Assembly: GCA_026692885.1 (NCBI GenBank) | Contig: JAPLNJ010000044.1 | Location: forward strand, 1 to 6,821 | Length of the DNA: 6,821 nt | Reading direction: 5' to 3' | Source: Planctomycetota bacterium | GTDB taxonomy: Bacteria > Planctomycetota > Planctomycetia > Pirellulales > Pirellulaceae | Shown: positions 5,901 through 6,821 of the stretch, in pieces | Numbering within the stretch: position 1 is the first letter of the stretch | How the letters are laid out: the number at the start of each line of letters is the position of its first letter | The notes under the pieces: model-generated | The model's database searches: none | What the model was told of the DNA's origin: nothing | The model's input: only the letters and a program-made list of their open reading frames with translations | Program-made: the position numbers and the translations under genes

Positions 5901-6821
5901 GACTATGGCGGCGTCGTGCCGGCGGGACCGCCTGCGGTAAGCACGAGCAGTATCCGGCCCGAAGTACGTGACTTCAACACGTCGGCCGTGATTGTCCAAT
6001 TTGACAAGCCGCTCGACTTCCGTGCATTGGACCGCTCGGGGGTAACGTTGAGCGGCACGGTGCCCCCGAGCGGGCCATCTGCTGCCCCAGCGCTTGCGAT
6101 GGCCGATTCGAACTCCGGATCGTTGACCGTGTCGGACGTATTCCTGGCGGACGACCGCACGGTGGTCGTTCTGACCGACGGCCCGATCACGTCCGCACGG
6201 GTGCGTTTGGAGTTCGCTCCGAGCATCATCGTGGGAACCGACGGCGGGACGCCGACGGCGCCCATCGTGCTGGATTTTGATAGTTGGGACGCGAATGCCG
6301 TGCGCTGGATCGGCCAGAGCGGCAACTGGACCGACGCGGCCAATTGGAGCAGCGGCGCGGTGCCGGGCAAGGACGACAATGTGCTGATCGACAATCTGGA
6401 CGCCGAGTTGGTGATCACTATTCCCAGCGGCAGCCAGGAGATCAAGGGCCTGATTTGCGAAGAATCGCTCGTACTGGCTGGCGGCTCGCTCAAGGTGCAT
6501 GGCGATTCGGTGGTTGCTGGCCCTTTCACCATGCAACCGGGCACGACGCTAACCTCGGATGGCCCCGCCGCGTCCTTCACAACCACGGGCCAAACGCAAA
6601 TCAATAGCGCTGGTCTGTACGCAACTGGTAGTGGCAAACTGTCGCTACCGGGAGTCACATCGTACGCACAGACCAGGGCGGCCACGTGGCACGTCGAGGG
6701 AGCGGGCAGCGTCTTGTCGTTGCCAGATCTGCAGAGCATTACCTTCTCCGCTTCTGCGCTGGTCATTGAGGCCGTGTCGGGGGGCCGTATTAGTCTGCCG
6801 CAGTTGCAGCAGGTCACCGAC
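2976..6821 (+). CDS. Giant multidomain planctomycete surface/secreted protein, N-terminal 1282 residues (3' end outside window)
   Basis: The frame runs from ATG 2976 to the last base without a stop. Residues 1-36 are strongly basic (11 Lys/Arg, no acidic residue). FEPLETRTLLAA follows at 37-48, a variant of the LEPR-XLL motif of exported planctomycete proteins. Residues ~103-329 carry FG-GAP/VCBS-like repeats with P-V-x-GDW-(D/N)G(D/N)G loops at 168-177, 219-228 and 274-283, probably calcium-binding, plus partial units at ~112-117 and 322-329. Three Ig-like choice-of-anchor D domains span ~336-450, ~454-577 and ~578-707. A Pro-rich linker (708-722) follows. Residues 723-980 hold three ~57-residue blade-like repeats I cannot name. 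A bacterial Ig-like domain covers ~987-1090. WIGQSGNWTDAANWSSGAVPG lies at 1111-1131. The end (from ~1140) is probably parallel beta-helix, with SLP at 1223, 1248 and 1273. There is no catalytic motif. An adhesin or cell-surface structural role is inferred. The domain calls come from motif recognition. Confidence 0.85.
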   Translation, partial: MKLFTRRGLSTGKTNRTKSRKSANLLPRCVRSRSLLFEPLETRTLLAANYGFGLVHGASAPGVPVGLGEAPRPVLNWELNTPQPLVGSGAATPVRLSLQTNSMQFGLPGDAVVVGHWTADVQGDWPGVTRKFIDPENGLDYLKWYLAYDRDAIHDNQEFIFGFYGDTPVAGDWNGNGLDKAGVVRKGSDGYLHWYLDTNGDGQPTPDNEYIYGFNSDIPVVGDWDGDGTDNIGIVRPGADGLLAWYLDTNWAADGKWEHEIAWSFGLVATHDVPIVGDWNGDGKSEAGVVRDEGGKGLHWLFNTDAANDKWAETDAYTSGMGIPVTGRWTMPKTTLFVGDLSSRQSVANGGTLTFSARQAAEDPVGQLPFHLLNPGTAPLNVTSISVTGNGFELTGQTSGVIGPSGAADFTVRYTGIGDPAGQLTILTNDKAASPYVIHFAVAPVVPVVEHKPILAVAVRGWSEMPDPVPIGPGQLNSPRPPEVTFVLSNTGDQPLSFGTITFGTITPPNGFRITKNLSGTTLVPGATATLVVQLDVTSEGVKSGSLRIPSNDQGNPASVFSIPVSGTVKPVPQQSPVISVYEDRYNGTRVVNGGSQTVKFPPAMEGTEGTTRHFVIHNSGPGTLFLGPLTIGPTVYSDGSQDTAFVVPLGQNIPAGTALATGQEVSFEIRLDPHRHGLPETAKVSFVTNDPAASAFSFLIVGTIEHPAPPPAPGPDPPSGSKEIHYLTFGDRSGNIQGTRGAMVTYTPKSIIQLTIYEGEHYYEYEYTKFFDGDASGIYGNVYINDFDILPDGGIVFAFSGGTALRGRDGQDEYVYPSDLVVFRNGRWDWYLHSYKLFSLHIESVAVSENGTIYLSLEEPGFSMPIYGSWYDLLSYRPSDQTWSKVFDGSQNNLFELNELIDAVDVYRGDFYFSTKSFFTVGENGLNLSGQGSDVIAFTPQGMAGTWHSKKVLDASPLGYNQLYGFPSDRLEGYDYGGVVPAGPPAVSTSSIRPEVRDFNTSAVIVQFDKPLDFRALDRSGVTLSGTVPPSGPSAAPALAMADSNSGSLTVSDVFLADDRTVVVLTDGPITSARVRLEFAPSIIVGTDGGTPTAPIVLDFDSWDANAVRWIGQSGNWTDAANWSSGAVPGKDDNVLIDNLDAELVITIPSGSQEIKGLICEESLVLAGGSLKVHGDSVVAGPFTMQPGTTLTSDGPAASFTTTGQTQINSAGLYATGSGKLSLPGVTSYAQTRAATWHVEGAGSVLSLPDLQSITFSASALVIEAVSGGRISLPQLQQVTD

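Noticed and set aside
5903..6817. 304-residue minus-strand open frame and an overlapping 228-residue one
   Set aside because: Both are antisense shadows of the Ig-like and beta-helix parts of the giant protein.

Overview
The window looks like chromosomal DNA of a planctomycete, most likely a Pirellulales-type bacterium. The evidence is a giant surface or secreted protein whose N-terminus carries an LEPR-XLL-like motif (FEPLETRTLLAA), moderately high GC, and a long gene-free spacer full of palindromic repeats. The taxonomic call is an inference from these features, not a database match.

Layout. Bases 1-1065 are the 3' part of a GH116-family beta-glucosidase/glucosylceramidase gene. Its start and catalytic nucleophile lie left of the window. 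Bases 1066-2975 hold no convincing gene: this 1.9-kb spacer is a patchwork of different palindromic elements. They include a 29-bp inverted repeat (1221-1304), a ~380-bp compound palindrome with nested hairpins (1484-1863), a third inverted repeat abutting it (1867-1968), and a cluster with a 100-bp-spaced direct repeat and a 129-bp palindrome (2291-2531). They look like REP/MITE-type non-autonomous repeats; no transposase gene is present here. A sigma70-like promoter (2779-2807) is predicted near the right end of the spacer, giving a ~160-nt leader with a small stem and a good Shine-Dalgarno.

Bases 2976-6821 are the 5' 1282 codons of a very large multidomain protein, open to the window edge. 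Domains in order: basic N-terminus with the LEPR-like motif; FG-GAP/VCBS-like calcium-type repeats; three immunoglobulin-like choice-of-anchor D (ASH-like) domains; a Pro-rich linker; an unnamed ~57-residue repeat region, probably propeller-like; a bacterial Ig-like domain; a W-G-x-SG-x-W-x-DAANW module; and the start of a probable beta-helix with an exact 25-residue period. It is probably an exported adhesin or carbohydrate-interacting surface protein.

The two genes are separated by the repeat island and the second has its own predicted promoter, so there is no reason to treat them as an operon.
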